Below are positions 1 through 12,756 of a stretch of 64,000 nt of DNA, piece by piece. Under the pieces are notes generated by a model. That model was not told the origin of the DNA. It made no database searches and was given only the letters and a program-made list of their open reading frames with translations. This stretch comes from Gordonia zhaorongruii. GTDB taxonomy: Bacteria; Actinomycetota; Actinomycetes; Mycobacteriales; Mycobacteriaceae. Made by a program: the position numbers and the translations under genes. The stretch covers positions 1 to 64,000 of the forward strand of contig NZ_CP041763.1 in the NCBI RefSeq assembly GCF_007559005.1, in the 5' to 3' direction. The first letter of the stretch is position 1; every line of letters begins with the position of its first letter.

Positions 1-74
1 ACTTAGTGCCCAACGCCAAATCAAACCCGCTCCGACCTGGTTCGATCCGGCCACGTGAATTACATGCGTGAAAT

Positions 75-118
75 TTGTTCACAGCTTTCTCCACAGATGT
101 GGATAACTGTGTGGACAA
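75..118. promoter_or_regulatory. DnaA-box cluster upstream of dnaA
   Basis: Three 9-mers match or nearly match the DnaA box TTRTCCACA: TTGTTCACA at 75-83, and on the other strand TGTGGATAA at 98-106 and TGTGGACAA at 110-118. The last two are exact. They lie in the dnaA leader (1-194), where DnaA could repress its own gene; autoregulation is known for the family and is inferred here. Nothing else is clear in 1-194; the preceding gene lies outside the window. Confidence 0.75.
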
Positions 119-194
119 GTCGCACTACCGGGCACTTTCATGGCACGCTCTACCTTTGGAAGCTGTGGAATTCGCACCGAGGGGGCACGGATAG

Positions 195-1763
195 ATGACT
201 GATCGCGAGTCATTCAACGACGTCTGGAAACGGGTTGTCGCCGAGCTCACGGGAGAATCCGCGACACCTGGTGGACAACCCCTCAGTCGCCAGCAAAAGG
301 CCTGGTTATCGCTGGTACAGCCGTTGACGATGACCGAGGGGTTCGCGCTTCTCGCGGTCCCCACTCCGCTGGTGCAAGAGCAGATCGAGCGCAATCTCCG
401 AGATCTGATCCGCACCACGCTCAGCTCGCATCTCGATCAGAACGTCGACATCGCCGTCCGCGTCGCCGAGCCACAGGAGATCTCTCCCCAGGCAGACGGC
501 TCCGGGCGGGCACCGGCTCCCGCCACTCCGCTCGGTTCGTCCGTCGAGCAGCCGCACAGAGATGCACATCACAGCGAAGCGAGTGCCATCGAGTCCGCAC
601 CGTCGAGTCAGTTCGCCGCCCTGAACTACTCGTCGAATTACGCACCTGCACCGCAAGGACCGCAGCCCGGCCCACGTGAGTGGAACTCGTACTTCGCCGA
701 TCGTGACGTCGCGACGCCGGCCGAGAGCAGCAGCACCTCGCTGCATCCGCGCTACACGTTCGACACGTTCGTCATCGGCGCCTCGAACCGATTCGCTCAT
801 GCGTCGGCGGTGGCCGTCGCCGAGAATCCGGCGCGCGCCTACAACCCGCTCTTCATCTGGGGCGAGTCCGGACTGGGCAAGACTCACCTGCTGCATGCGG
901 CCGGTCATTACGCACAGCGACTGTTCCCCGGGATGCGCGTGAAATACGTGTCGACCGAGGAGTTCACCAACGACTTCATCAACTCATTGCGTGACGACCG
1001 TCGAGTGGCGTTCAAGCGACGCTATCGCGATATCGACATGCTCCTCATCGACGACATTCAGTTCCTCGAGGGAAAGGAAGGCATCCAGGAGGAGTTCTTC
1101 CACACCTTCAACACGCTGCACAACGCGAACAAGCAGATCGTGGTGTCGTCCGATCGGCCTCCGAAGCAGCTCGCCACGCTGGAGGATCGCCTTCGCACAC
1201 GATTCGAGTGGGGACTGATCACAGACGTCCAGCCGCCCGATCTGGAGACGCGCATAGCGATTCTCCGGAAGAAGGCGCAGATGGACAATCTAGCGGCACC
1301 GGACGACGTCCTCGAGTTGATCGCCACGAAGATCGAGCGGAACATCCGCGAGCTCGAGGGTGCGCTGATCCGCGTGACCGCCTTCGCGTCGCTGCAGAAC
1401 GCCGAACTCGATGCCGCTCTGGCCGAGGTCGTCCTCAAGGCCCTCATCCCCGACGACCGGGCGATCGAGATCAGTGCGGCGAGCATCCTGGCGATCACCG
1501 CCGAGTACTTCGACATCTCGATCGAGGATCTCCGCGGCCCGAGCAAGATGCGGTCGGTGACTCAAGCTCGCCAGATCTCCATGTATCTGTGCCGGGAGCT
1601 CACCGATCTCTCACTGCCGAAGATCGGTGAGGCGTTCGATCGTGACCACACGACGGTCATGTACGCCGTGAAGAAGATCAACAAGGAGATGCCCGAGCGC
1701 CGCAAGGTCTGGGATCACGTCCAGGAGCTGACGGCACGCATCAAGCAGCGTGCGAACCGCTGA
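195..1763 (+). CDS. dnaA: chromosomal replication initiator protein DnaA
   Basis: DnaA binds DnaA boxes at oriC, oligomerises with ATP and opens the duplex. The 522-aa protein has the full domain order: N-terminal domain I (about 1-95), a long Pro/Ser/Ala-rich linker (about 96-185), the AAA+ domain with Walker [10 protein letters not shown] near residue 223 and Walker B LLIDDIQF near 283, and the C-terminal helix-turn-helix with the DnaA signature [11 protein letters not shown] near 481. The ATG start gives the usual N-terminus of the family. Gene order dnaA-oriC-dnaN and the flanking DnaA boxes agree. The linker is long, as is usual in Actinobacteria. Confidence 0.98.
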   Translation: MTDRESFNDVWKRVVAELTGESATPGGQPLSRQQKAWLSLVQPLTMTEGFALLAVPTPLVQEQIERNLRDLIRTTLSSHLDQNVDIAVRVAEPQEISPQADGSGRAPAPATPLGSSVEQPHRDAHHSEASAIESAPSSQFAALNYSSNYAPAPQGPQPGPREWNSYFADRDVATPAESSSTSLHPRYTFDTFVIGASNRFAHASAVAVAENPARAYNPLFIWGESGLGKTHLLHAAGHYAQRLFPGMRVKYVSTEEFTNDFINSLRDDRRVAFKRRYRDIDMLLIDDIQFLEGKEGIQEEFFHTFNTLHNANKQIVVSSDRPPKQLATLEDRLRTRFEWGLITDVQPPDLETRIAILRKKAQMDNLAAPDDVLELIATKIERNIRELEGALIRVTAFASLQNAELDAALAEVVLKALIPDDRAIEISAASILAITAEYFDISIEDLRGPSKMRSVTQARQISMYLCRELTDLSLPKIGEAFDRDHTTVMYAVKKINKEMPERRKVWDHVQELTARIKQRANR

Positions 1764-2317
1764 TCTCACGGACGACCTTCGAGCACAGGAGTTGCGGAAA
1801 CCGACGACTCTCAAGTCGTGGGGCAGACTTTGTGACGCGCCCGACTCTGGGATGAATCGTGTCCTCACCGGCGTGTCGAGATGACAAAACCCCAGGTGCT
1901 CGTTCTCGGCAGGCTGTGGACAACCTGGTGACGACTCGCGTGAAACCTGTGCACAGGGGTTGTGCACAATGTGGATGAACTTGCTTGTCCACACCCTGCC
2001 GAAATGGTCCACCGGATCCCTCCACCGGTAGTGCACAGCCGACGCGGCCTACTGACCTGCGAGAACAAGCGTCATCCACATGGTTAACAGGCCCTACTTC
2101 TCTTAAGAATCTCTCTTTAGAGAACTTCTTTTAAAAGCAGGTGTGTGGATTAACAGGTCGGCCTCCGCCACGGGGTTGCGGCCGACCGCACCTGAATCAC
2201 ATGTCTGTTGTGGCGGGACCGCCTGATCGCTCTAGAGTGGGACCCAGCGACCTACCCGTCGCCGGGGCTGCCGCATGTCGCGTCAGGCCCGATCCAGCAG
2301 AAGGGCAATCACCGCAG
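1764..2317. other. oriC region, dnaA-dnaN intergenic
   Basis: This 554-bp non-coding stretch carries many DnaA-box-like 9-mers. They are TGTGGACAA (1915-1923, exact on the minus strand), TTGTGCACA (1960-1968), TGTGGATGA (1970-1978), TTGTCCACA (1985-1993, exact), TCATCCACA (2072-2080) and TGTGGATTA (2144-2152). Between the last two, positions 2092-2140 are strikingly AT-rich for this genome and include TTAAGAAT and TTTTAAAA, so this is a likely duplex-unwinding element. Position between dnaA and dnaN, box density and the AT-rich tract support assignment as the chromosomal origin. Confidence 0.88.
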
Positions 2318-3520
2318 ATGAAGTTTCGTGTCGTGCGTGACGAGTTCGCCGATGCAGTCGCATGGGTTGCCAGGAGTCTCCCGTCTCGCCCGCCCGTACC
2401 GGTTCTGGGGTGTGTGGTTCTGACGGCGGGTGACACCGGCCTCGAGGTCTCCGGATTCGACTACGAAGTCTCGGCGACGCAGACGATCTCCGCCGAAGTT
2501 GCAGACCCGGGCAAGTCGCTGGTCTCCGGCCGGCTCCTCGCCGATATCACGCGCGCTCTGCCGAGCAAGCCCGTCGATGTGACCATCGACGGAAGCCGCG
2601 TCGCGATCAGTTGCGGAAGCGCCAAGTTCTCGCTGCCCACGATGCCCGTTGAGGACTACCCGGAGCTGCCCGACGTTCCGGAGACGACCGGCACCGTGCC
2701 GGCAGAACTGTTCGCCCAGGCGGTCTCCCAGGTCGCGGTCGCGGCAGGCAAGGACGACACCCTGCCGATGCTGACCGGTGTCCGCGTGGAGATCGAGGAC
2801 GACAAGGTGGTGCTGGCCGCCACCGACCGTTTCCGTCTCGCAGTCCGTGAACTGCAGTGGGCGCCTTCCGAGTCCGGTGCGTCCGGCGCCGCTCTGGTCC
2901 CCGCCAAGACATTGTCGGAAGCCGCGAAGTCGGCAGGCGCGGACGCCACCGGCAGTGTCGATCTCGCATTCGGTTCCGTGCATTCGATCGGTGCGGACGG
3001 CATCCTCGGCATCACGAACAACGCGAAGAAGACCACCACCCGATTGCTTGACGCCGAGTTCCCCAAGTTCCGCCAGCTGTTCCCCGCAGGGCACACCTCG
3101 GTGGCGTCGGTCGACAGCGCACCTCTGGTCGAGGCGATCAAGCGCGTCGCGCTGGTCGCCGAGCGCGGAGCCCAGGTTCGCATGGACTTCTCGAGCGACT
3201 CGGTGCTGCTCACCGCCGGGGGCGACGAGGCGGGCAAGGCCGAGGAAGAGCTGCCCGTGCAGTTCTACGGCGAGCCGATCATCATCGCGTTCAACCCCAC
3301 GTACCTGTTGGACGGCCTCGCAGCCATCGGATCGAAGACCGTCGAGTTCGGATTCACCAACCCGGAGCCGGACGGCAGCGGACAGCGCCGCGCCGCCGTG
3401 CGCCCCGCGGTGCTGCGTCCGTCGTCGGGTGACGAGCCGGTCGCCGACGAATCTGGCTCGTTCGCGGCGCCGTCGAGTGAGTTCAGCTATCTTCTGATGC
3501 CGGTTCGCCTCCCAGGCTGA
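2318..3520 (+). CDS. dnaN: DNA polymerase III beta subunit (sliding clamp)
   Basis: The protein encircles DNA as a dimeric ring and tethers DNA polymerase III and repair polymerases. I place the start at ATG 2318, giving a 400-aa protein beginning [10 protein letters not shown], the usual length and N-terminus. An upstream in-frame GTG at 2141 would add 59 residues read through oriC and is rejected. The three-fold repeated clamp architecture fits the length, and the C-terminal end LLMPVRLPG matches the conserved tail of beta clamps. A weak purine run (about 2299-2304) precedes the start. gnd follows 49 bp downstream. Confidence 0.97.
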   Translation: MKFRVVRDEFADAVAWVARSLPSRPPVPVLGCVVLTAGDTGLEVSGFDYEVSATQTISAEVADPGKSLVSGRLLADITRALPSKPVDVTIDGSRVAISCGSAKFSLPTMPVEDYPELPDVPETTGTVPAELFAQAVSQVAVAAGKDDTLPMLTGVRVEIEDDKVVLAATDRFRLAVRELQWAPSESGASGAALVPAKTLSEAAKSAGADATGSVDLAFGSVHSIGADGILGITNNAKKTTTRLLDAEFPKFRQLFPAGHTSVASVDSAPLVEAIKRVALVAERGAQVRMDFSSDSVLLTAGGDEAGKAEEELPVQFYGEPIIIAFNPTYLLDGLAAIGSKTVEFGFTNPEPDGSGQRRAAVRPAVLRPSSGDEPVADESGSFAAPSSEFSYLLMPVRLPG

Positions 3521-3569
3521 TCCGGCTGGTCACCGGCCAATTTGTCGATTCACGTCGAGAGGATCCACC

Positions 3570-4484
3570 ATGCAGCTCGGACTAGTCGGTCTGGGAAAGA
3601 TGGGTGCCAACATGCGCACCCGCATCAAGGCGGCCGGCCACGAGGTGATCGGCTACGATCCTCGACCCGAGGTGTCGGACGTTGCCGACCTGCAGGGACT
3701 CGTCGACGCCCTGGCCGGCCCTCGCGTGGTGTGGTTGATGGTTCCGCACGGCGAGATCACCGAGAACACCATCAGCGAACTCGCGGGCCTGCTGTCCGAG
3801 GGCGACGTGGTGATCGATGGCGGTAACTCGAAGTACACGCAGGACCAGCCGCACGCCGACCTTCTCGGTGAGAAGGGCATCGGCTACCTCGACTGCGGTG
3901 TGTCCGGTGGTGTGTGGGGCCTGGAGAACGGTTACGCACTCATGGTCGGTGGTGCCCAGGACGACGTCGACACGGTGATGCCGATCTTCGACGCGCTGCG
4001 TCCCGAGGGTCCGCGCGAGAACGGGTTCGTTCACGTCGGTCCCGTCGGCGCAGGTCATTACGCGAAGATGGTGCACAACGGTATCGAGTACGGGCTGATG
4101 CACGCGTACGCCGAGGGGTACGAGCTGCTCGACGCCGAGCCCCTGATCGAGGACGTATCGGGCACGCTCAAGGCGTGGACGCAGGGCACCGTCGTCCGTT
4201 CGTGGTTGCTCGAGCTGCTGGTCCGCGCGTTGGAGGAGGATCCGGGACTAGCCGAGATCTCCGATTACACGACGGACTCGGGTGAAGGTCGGTGGACCGT
4301 GGAAGAGGCTGTTCGGCACTCGGTTCCGGCAAATGTCATCTCCGCTGCGCTCTTCGCTCGTTTCGCGTCGCGCCAGGAGTCGTCGCCGGCACTGAAGGCG
4401 GTGTCGGCGCTGCGCAATCAGTTCGGCGGACACGCTATGCGCGATGGTTCCGGTGCCAGCGTCGGCGAGACGAACAAGCACTAG
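3570..4484 (+). CDS. gnd: 6-phosphogluconate dehydrogenase, decarboxylating, short (GndA) form
   Basis: This enzyme oxidises 6-phosphogluconate to ribulose 5-phosphate and CO2 in the pentose phosphate pathway. The 304-aa protein is the short form. It has an N-terminal Rossmann motif GLVGLGKMG, the substrate-binding segment GVSGGVWGLENG and the catalytic-lysine region KMVHNGIEYG, and it ends with GGHA near the C-terminus. The Shine-Dalgarno GAGAGGA at 3557-3563 supports ATG 3570. Its position between dnaN and recF is conserved in many Mycobacteriales. A link to replication is not implied; it may simply share transcription. Confidence 0.95.
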   Translation: MQLGLVGLGKMGANMRTRIKAAGHEVIGYDPRPEVSDVADLQGLVDALAGPRVVWLMVPHGEITENTISELAGLLSEGDVVIDGGNSKYTQDQPHADLLGEKGIGYLDCGVSGGVWGLENGYALMVGGAQDDVDTVMPIFDALRPEGPRENGFVHVGPVGAGHYAKMVHNGIEYGLMHAYAEGYELLDAEPLIEDVSGTLKAWTQGTVVRSWLLELLVRALEEDPGLAEISDYTTDSGEGRWTVEEAVRHSVPANVISAALFARFASRQESSPALKAVSALRNQFGGHAMRDGSGASVGETNKH

Positions 4485-4503
4485 AGAGCAGTTGTGACAA
4501 TTC

Positions 4504-5697
4504 GTGTTCGTTCGTGAACTGACTCTGCGCGATTACCGGTCGTGGCCGAGCGCTGACTTCACGCTGCATCCGGGAACCACCGTCTTCGTCGGACGCAACG
4601 GGTTCGGCAAGACGAACCTGCTCGAATCGTTGTGCTACGTCGCGACGTTGCGGTCGCACCGCGTATCGAATGATGCGCCGCTGGTCAGAACCGGATCGGA
4701 TACGGCGAAGATCTCGGCGACCGTCGAGAACGAGGGTCGTGAACTGACGGTCGACCTGACCATCGCGGCCCAGGGATCCAATAAGGCGGCCATCAACACC
4801 AGGCCGGTCCGGCGTACCCGCGAGGTGTTGGGAATCCTGCGCACCGTCATGTTCGCACCGGAGGATCTGGCATTGGTCCGAGGCGATCCCGGGGAGCGGC
4901 GACGGTTCGTCGACGAGCTCGTCGCGCAGCTGCGCCCGATGGCGGCGGGCGCCAAATCCGACTACGACCGGGTTCTCCGACAGCGTTCCGCGCTTCTCAA
5001 GACGGCAGGTGCGGCGATGCGCCGAGGTGAGTCGGACTCGGTGATGAGCACCCTCGATGTGTGGGATGACCAATTGGCCGAACTCGGCGCGCAGGTCACC
5101 GCGTCACGCCTCGCGGTGGTGCGGCAGCTGGCGCCGTTCGTGACGGGATCGTACGCGGCGATCGCACCGGATTCGCGGGACGCGACGATCACTTATCGAT
5201 CGGCCGCGGGGCCGGAGGTCGACGAATCGTCCGGTGGCAGTGAAGCTGTCGACGGCATTCGTGATGTCCTCGCAGAACGTCTGACGCAGTTGCGTACCAA
5301 GGAGATCGAACGCGGGTTATGCCTGGTGGGACCGCATCGGGACGACCTTGAACTCGTTCTCGGCGACGAGCCCGCCAAAGGTTTCGCCAGCCACGGTGAG
5401 TCGTGGTCGTTCGCGCTGTCGTTGCGTTTGGCGAGCGTGGATCTGCTGCGCGCGGATGGAGTGGACCCGGTGATCATGCTCGACGATGTGTTCGCCGAAC
5501 TCGATGTGCGTCGTCGTGCGAAGCTCGCGGAGTTCACGACGGGTGCCGAACAACTTCTGGTGACGGCCGCTGTGGCCGACGATATTCCGGAGACGGTCGG
5601 CGGTCGGCGGATCTCCGTCGGAGTGAGCGAGGAAGGTCCCCGGCATTCGATGGTCCTCGAGGACGAGGCGATCGGAGCGCACCCCGATGAGCACTGA
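4504..5697 (+). CDS. recF: DNA replication and repair protein RecF
   Basis: RecF is an SMC-like ATPase that loads RecA at gaps together with RecO and RecR. The 397-aa protein begins at GTG 4504 (MFVRELTLRDYRSW, the family N-terminus). It has Walker A GRNGFGKTN at residues 30-38 and the signature/Walker B region LDDVFAELD near the C-terminus. A GTG at 4494 runs out of frame into a stop and is rejected. Its 3' end overlaps the next gene by 11 bp, suggesting translational coupling with dciA. Confidence 0.96.
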   Translation: MFVRELTLRDYRSWPSADFTLHPGTTVFVGRNGFGKTNLLESLCYVATLRSHRVSNDAPLVRTGSDTAKISATVENEGRELTVDLTIAAQGSNKAAINTRPVRRTREVLGILRTVMFAPEDLALVRGDPGERRRFVDELVAQLRPMAAGAKSDYDRVLRQRSALLKTAGAAMRRGESDSVMSTLDVWDDQLAELGAQVTASRLAVVRQLAPFVTGSYAAIAPDSRDATITYRSAAGPEVDESSGGSEAVDGIRDVLAERLTQLRTKEIERGLCLVGPHRDDLELVLGDEPAKGFASHGESWSFALSLRLASVDLLRADGVDPVIMLDDVFAELDVRRRAKLAEFTTGAEQLLVTAAVADDIPETVGGRRISVGVSEEGPRHSMVLEDEAIGAHPDEH

Positions 5698-6235
5698 CGG
5701 TCCCGACGTCCCGGAGGGCCAGAGCGGATACGAGATGGCGCGCAAGGCGCTGGAGGAGGCACGCGCGGCTGCCCGTGCGGCCGGAAAGCCTGTCGGCATG
5801 GGACGCGCGGCGCCTATCCGAAGCCGCCGGCGCAGTGGGGACAGGTCACGTCGGCGCTGGTCGGGAGCGGGACCGGATTCCCGAGATCCGCAGCCGCTGG
5901 GTCGTCTGACCGGCCGGATCGCCAAGGAGCACGGCTGGCAGCCGAAGATCTCCGAGGGATCTCTCTTCGGGATGTGGGATTCGATCGTCGGAGACGACAT
6001 CGCGTCGCACGCCTCCCCGGAACGTCTGAATGAGACGGTGCTGCATGTGCGGGCGGAGTCGACGGCCTGGGCGACGCAGCTGCGCTACATGCAGGGTCAG
6101 ATCATCGCCAAGATCGCTGCATCGGTCGGCGACGGCGTGGTGACGAGTCTGCGGATCGTCGGTCCGCAGGCGCCTTCGTGGCGCAAGGGCCCGCGGCATG
6201 TTTCCGGGCGTGGCCCGCGCGACACGTACGGCTGA
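5687..6235 (+). CDS. dciA: DciA-type DUF721 protein (replicative helicase operator)
   Basis: This 182-aa protein has an N-terminal charged segment (basic RSRRRSGDRSRRR around 46-57) and a C-terminal DUF721/DciA domain (about 70-165) with LGRLTGRIAKEHGW, LFGMWDSIVG and ESTAWATQLRYM. DciA proteins interact with the replicative helicase DnaB and are thought to replace DnaC/DnaI loaders in many bacteria; helicase work in mycobacteria supports this, but the role here is by homology. ATG 5687 overlaps the recF stop by 11 bp. The recF-dciA-gyrB order is standard for the order. Confidence 0.92.
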   Translation: MSTDGPDVPEGQSGYEMARKALEEARAAARAAGKPVGMGRAAPIRSRRRSGDRSRRRWSGAGPDSRDPQPLGRLTGRIAKEHGWQPKISEGSLFGMWDSIVGDDIASHASPERLNETVLHVRAESTAWATQLRYMQGQIIAKIAASVGDGVVTSLRIVGPQAPSWRKGPRHVSGRGPRDTYG

Positions 6236-6408
6236 TCGGTCCGCTCGTCGGAGCATTGTTCCTCGCTGGCGCGTAACGCCGCATCAGCGTCTCGAATAGC
6301 CCACGGCTACGGTCGGACCCGTCTCGATCGGAAATAATCGCGCTGCGTGCGTGTAAGGGCGTGGGGAAGCGGCCTTCTGAATGGGTGAGGCCGTACACTG
6401 GTGGGTAA

Positions 6409-8502
<2,094 letters not shown>

Positions 8503-8597
8503 TTCGTTTCCGAGAGACTGACCGACCACTTCCGTAGCCGAGAACAGAAACTGCGGACTAACCGTGCGACCGACGTGTCGCCTCAGAAAGTGATGTC

Positions 8598-11099
8598 ATG
8601 AGCGACGAATCCGACCTGTCACCGTTGAACGGAGACGGCACCGGCGACCGCATCGATCCGGTCGATCTCGGCCAGGAGATGCAGAACTCCTACATCGATT
8701 ACGCGATGAGCGTCATCGTCGGGCGTGCTCTGCCCGAGGTGCGTGACGGTCTCAAACCCGTCCACCGTCGTCTGCTGTACGCGTCGTTCGACGCCGGTTT
8801 CCGTCCGGAGCGTTCGTATGTGAAGTCCGCGCGCCCGGTGTCGGAGACCATGGGTAACTACCACCCGCACGGCGATTCCTCGATCTACGACGCCCTGGTC
8901 CGCCTGGCGCAGCCGTGGTCGATGCGCTATCCGCTGATGGACGGTCAGGGCAACTTCGGTTCCCGCGGTAACGACGGCGCGGCCGCCATGCGTTACACGG
9001 AGGCGCGCCTCACCCCGCTGGCGATGGAGATGCTCCGCGACATCACCGAGGAGACCGTCGACTTCATCCCGAACTACGACGGAAAATCGCAGGAGCCGAC
9101 GGTCCTGCCCTCCCGCATTCCGAACCTGCTGATCAACGGCTCGGGCGGTATCGCAGTCGGTATGGCGACCAACATTCCGCCGCACAACCTCCCTGAGGTC
9201 GCCGACGCGGTCTTCTGGGCCCTGGATCATCCGGATGCAGACGACGATGCACTGCTGACCGCGTGCATGGAGTGTGTGAAGGGGCCGGACTTCCCGACCT
9301 CGGCGCTGATCGTCGGCAGTCAGGGCATCCGCGATGCCTACACGACCGGCCGCGGCAGCATTCGCATGCGCAGCGTCGTCGAGATCGAGGAGAACAAGGG
9401 CACCACGACCCTCGTCGTGACCGAGCTGCCGTTTCAGGTGAACCCCGACAACCTGATCAGTTCGATCGCTGAGCAGGTCAACGACGGCAAGCTCAAGGGC
9501 ATCAGCAAGATCGAGGACCAGTCGTCCGACCGTGCGGGTCTGCGCATCGTGATGGTGCTGCGTCGTGATGCGGTCGCCAAGGTAGTGCTGAACAACCTGT
9601 ACAAGCACAGCCAGCTGCAGACGAATTTCGGCGTCAACATGCTGTCGATCGTCGACGGCGTTCCGCGCACCCTGCGCCTCGATCAGATGATCCGCCATTA
9701 CGTGAATCACCAGATCGACGTCATCGTCCGCCGGACTCGGTACCGCCTGCGCAAGGCGGAGGAGCGCGCGCACATCCTGCGCGGCCTGGTGAAGGCGCTC
9801 GATGCCCTCGACGAGGTCATCGCCTTGATCCGCGCCTCGGCCAACACCGACGCCGCCCGCACCGGCCTGATGGACCTTCTGGACATCGACGAGGTCCAGG
9901 CGGACGCGATTCTGGCGATGCAGCTCCGTCGGCTGTCGGCCCTGGAGCGCCAGAAGATCATCGATGAACTGGACGAGATCGAGCGCGAGATCGCCGATCT
10001 GAAGGACATCCTCGACCGGCCGGAGCGTCAGCGAGCCATCGTCCGGGACGAGCTGAAGATCGTCGTCGACAAGTACGGCGACGATCGTCGGACCAAGATC
10101 ATCGCCGCAGAGGGCGATGTGAACGATGAGGACCTGATCGCCCGCGAGGACGTCGTCGTCACGATCACCGAGACCGGCTACGCCAAGCGCACCCGGACCG
10201 ACCTGTACCGCAGCCAGAAGCGCGGCGGTAAGGGCGTGCAGGGCGCAGGGCTCAAGCAGGACGACATCGTCGCCCACTTCTTCGTATCGAGCACGCACGA
10301 CTGGCTGCTGTTCTTCACCACCAAGGGTCGCGTCTACCGTGCGAAGGCGTACGAACTGCCAGAGGCGAACCGCACCGCGCGCGGCCAGCACGTCGCCAAC
10401 CTCATGGCCTTCCAGCCCGAGGAGCGCATCGCACAGGTCATCCGCATCTCCAGCTACACCGACGCGTCGTACCTGGTCCTGGCGACCCGGAACGGACTCG
10501 TCAAGAAGTCCCGTCTGGACGCCTTCGACTCGAACCGTTCCGGTGGCATCGCGGCGATCAATCTCCGCGGCGACGACGAGCTCGTCGGCGCACAGCTGTG
10601 CAGCGGTGAGGATGATCTGCTTCTGGTGTCGAAGAAGGGCCAGTCCATCCGCTTCACCGCGGACGACGAGACCCTTCGCCCGATGGGACGTCAGACGTCC
10701 GGCGTCCAGGGCATGCGGTTCAACGACGACGACCAGCTGCTCTCGCTCAGCGTGGTGCAGGAGGACACGTTCCTCCTGGTGGCGACTTCTGGCGGTTACG
10801 CCAAGCGGACTCCGATCGAGGAGTACTCACCGCAGGGCCGTGGCGGCAAGGGCGTTCTCACCATCCAGTACGACAAGAAGCGCGGCGAGTTGGTCGGCGC
10901 GATCATCGTCGACCTCGACAGTGAGATCTACGCGATCACCTCGAGTGGCGGTGTGATCCGCACACTCGCGAAGCAGGTCCGGAAGGCGGGACGTCAGACG
11001 AAGGGCGTCCGCCTGATGAACCTTTCCGAGGGCAACACCTTGCTGGCGATCGCGCGCAACGCCGATGAGCCGGAAGAAGGCGCGGCAGAGCAGGAATGA
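8598..11099 (+). CDS. gyrA: DNA gyrase subunit A
   Basis: GyrA is the DNA cleavage and rejoining subunit. The 833-aa protein has the N-terminal breakage-reunion domain with catalytic Tyr133 (in [10 protein letters not shown]) and the C-terminal beta-pinwheel with the GyrA-box motif [10 protein letters not shown]. The quinolone-determining stretch reads [10 protein letters not shown]: Ser94, Ser95, Asp98. Ser94 corresponds to E. coli Ser83 and M. tuberculosis Ala90. There is no intein. The next gene (DUF3566) starts 49 bp after the stop and is probably co-transcribed. Confidence 0.98.
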   Translation: MSDESDLSPLNGDGTGDRIDPVDLGQEMQNSYIDYAMSVIVGRALPEVRDGLKPVHRRLLYASFDAGFRPERSYVKSARPVSETMGNYHPHGDSSIYDALVRLAQPWSMRYPLMDGQGNFGSRGNDGAAAMRYTEARLTPLAMEMLRDITEETVDFIPNYDGKSQEPTVLPSRIPNLLINGSGGIAVGMATNIPPHNLPEVADAVFWALDHPDADDDALLTACMECVKGPDFPTSALIVGSQGIRDAYTTGRGSIRMRSVVEIEENKGTTTLVVTELPFQVNPDNLISSIAEQVNDGKLKGISKIEDQSSDRAGLRIVMVLRRDAVAKVVLNNLYKHSQLQTNFGVNMLSIVDGVPRTLRLDQMIRHYVNHQIDVIVRRTRYRLRKAEERAHILRGLVKALDALDEVIALIRASANTDAARTGLMDLLDIDEVQADAILAMQLRRLSALERQKIIDELDEIEREIADLKDILDRPERQRAIVRDELKIVVDKYGDDRRTKIIAAEGDVNDEDLIAREDVVVTITETGYAKRTRTDLYRSQKRGGKGVQGAGLKQDDIVAHFFVSSTHDWLLFFTTKGRVYRAKAYELPEANRTARGQHVANLMAFQPEERIAQVIRISSYTDASYLVLATRNGLVKKSRLDAFDSNRSGGIAAINLRGDDELVGAQLCSGEDDLLLVSKKGQSIRFTADDETLRPMGRQTSGVQGMRFNDDDQLLSLSVVQEDTFLLVATSGGYAKRTPIEEYSPQGRGGKGVLTIQYDKKRGELVGAIIVDLDSEIYAITSSGGVIRTLAKQVRKAGRQTKGVRLMNLSEGNTLLAIARNADEPEEGAAEQE

Positions 11100-11148
11100 C
11101 CGTCGAAGCGTTTAGGGTGGGTATCACCCGTCCAGTGAGGAATCGCTT

Positions 11149-12678
11149 GTGAGTACACCGAAGCAGCCTGACGACAAGAACGTCGAGCGCGCTCAGGTCG
11201 TTCCCCCGTGGAAGCGTGGGGAGAAGTCCGCGTCGACCGGTCTGACTGCCGGAGAGATGGCCAAAAAGGCCGGCGTCGATAGCGGCGGCGGCCCATCCGA
11301 GCGATCCGGCGGCCCCGCGCCGCGCGGTGTGCTCTCGGGGGACTACGGCCAGTCGGGTGCGTCCCAGTCGGGTTCAGGCCAGTCGGGTGCGCCCCAGTCA
11401 GGTTCGCCCCAGTCGGGTTCGGGCCAGTCGGGGTCCGGGCAGCCAGGCTCAGGGCAGTCGGCTCCGGCTCAGGGGAGTGCAGCCAAGCCGGATTCGACGC
11501 CGTCGGGTCCCGCTCCGGCTTCGACGCCCCCGGGCGCCGCTCCGAAGCCGCCGCAGCAGGCTCCGCAGGGTCCGCCTCCTTCAGGTCCGACGGCTGCCGC
11601 AGCGCCCAAGAGCGGGTCCCCGCAGGCCGGTCCCACGGGTCCGGCCGCTCCAGGGTCGGCTCCGCAGAGTGGGCCCGCGCCCAGGGGCCCGAACACGCAG
11701 AGTGCCGGTGGTCTGGGTTCTAGTTCGCCGGGTCCTAATGCACCGGGCTCCAGTGCATCGGATTCCAGCGCGCAAGGACAGCATGCTCCGGCTCCGAAGC
11801 CGCACGCGCAGCCGTCTCCCGGTCAGGCACCGCAGGGGCCGCCGCCCAAGGGTCAGAACCCGCAGAGTCATGCTCCGCAGGGTTCCGCCCCCCAGGGTTC
11901 GGCTCCCCGCCCGCCGGATCCTCAGGGTGCCGCACGCAAGGGCCCGGGACCACAGGGCGGCGGCTCAGCACCGCAGGGAGCGGCGAAGCCGCCGGCTCCG
12001 CCGGCCGGAGGCCCGGGAAAGCCTCAGTCGCAGGGCTCGACGCCGATGAGTTCGAGCGCACGCCTTGCGGCAGCAGCGGGCACGGGTGCGGCAGCGTCGG
12101 CAGCAGCCGGAAAGGCCACGGCTGGAGGTACTTCGGACTCGAAGAAGCCGTTCGTGGAGTCGGATACGCGGAACATCCCGCGCAGCGACCTCGCGAAGAA
12201 GGACGAACTGCCCGATCTCGATGCCATCCACCACGTGGAGTCGTCGAGGGAGTCGCGGGACGCTCAGGCGGCACGTGCGCAGGTGCAGACCATTCCCGGC
12301 CGGTCGTTGAACACCCCGCTGCGTGCGGCAGTGCAGCTTCGCCGAGTCGACCCGTGGTCGGTGTTCAAGGTGACCGGTGTGCTCTCGATCGCCGGCTTCT
12401 TCATCTGGATGATCGCCGTCGCCGTTCTGTACGGCGTGCTCGACGGTATGGGGATCTGGGAGCAGATCAACAGCTCGTTCGGCACCCTGGTCAACTCCGA
12501 TGGCACCGACAGCGGAGGCGACTTGATCAGTTCGGGTCAGGTGTTCGGATTCGCGTCGATCTTCGGAATCGTCGCAGCAGTCCTCGTCACCGGCATCGCG
12601 ACGATCTCGGCGTACATCTACAACGTGTGCTCCGACATGGTCGGCGGCGTCGAGGTAACGCTCGCGGACCTCGACTAG
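11149..12678 (+). CDS. DUF3566 membrane protein with long low-complexity N-terminus
   Basis: This 509-aa protein has about 380 residues of Pro/Gly/Ser/Gln-rich low complexity, including SGQSG and PQSGS repeats from about residue 65. A C-terminal DUF3566 domain (about 395-509) with two membrane segments follows (around VLSIAGFFIWMIAVAVLYG and IFGIVAAVLVTGIATISAYI). It starts at GTG 11149 after TGAGGA. The homologous gene always follows gyrA in Mycobacteriales; its function is not established, though the topology suggests an inner-membrane protein with a long cytoplasmic disordered tail. The disordered part is much longer than in typical mycobacterial homologues, which I recall as about 300 aa. 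Confidence 0.9.
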   Translation: MSTPKQPDDKNVERAQVVPPWKRGEKSASTGLTAGEMAKKAGVDSGGGPSERSGGPAPRGVLSGDYGQSGASQSGSGQSGAPQSGSPQSGSGQSGSGQPGSGQSAPAQGSAAKPDSTPSGPAPASTPPGAAPKPPQQAPQGPPPSGPTAAAAPKSGSPQAGPTGPAAPGSAPQSGPAPRGPNTQSAGGLGSSSPGPNAPGSSASDSSAQGQHAPAPKPHAQPSPGQAPQGPPPKGQNPQSHAPQGSAPQGSAPRPPDPQGAARKGPGPQGGGSAPQGAAKPPAPPAGGPGKPQSQGSTPMSSSARLAAAAGTGAAASAAAGKATAGGTSDSKKPFVESDTRNIPRSDLAKKDELPDLDAIHHVESSRESRDAQAARAQVQTIPGRSLNTPLRAAVQLRRVDPWSVFKVTGVLSIAGFFIWMIAVAVLYGVLDGMGIWEQINSSFGTLVNSDGTDSGGDLISSGQVFGFASIFGIVAAVLVTGIATISAYIYNVCSDMVGGVEVTLADLD

Positions 12679-12756
12679 GCGCCGATCCGGCTCAGGTCGT
12701 TTACCTGCCGTTTTGGTAACTTTCGCCGCGTCGGGTAATCTTCAGTCTCGGTTCAC

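Noticed and set aside
2141..2317. Longer dnaN reading from GTG 2141
   Set aside because: It would translate oriC and add 59 residues not found in beta clamps.
8619..10391. 590-aa minus-strand frame across gyrA
   Set aside because: Shadow of gyrA; no recognisable motif.
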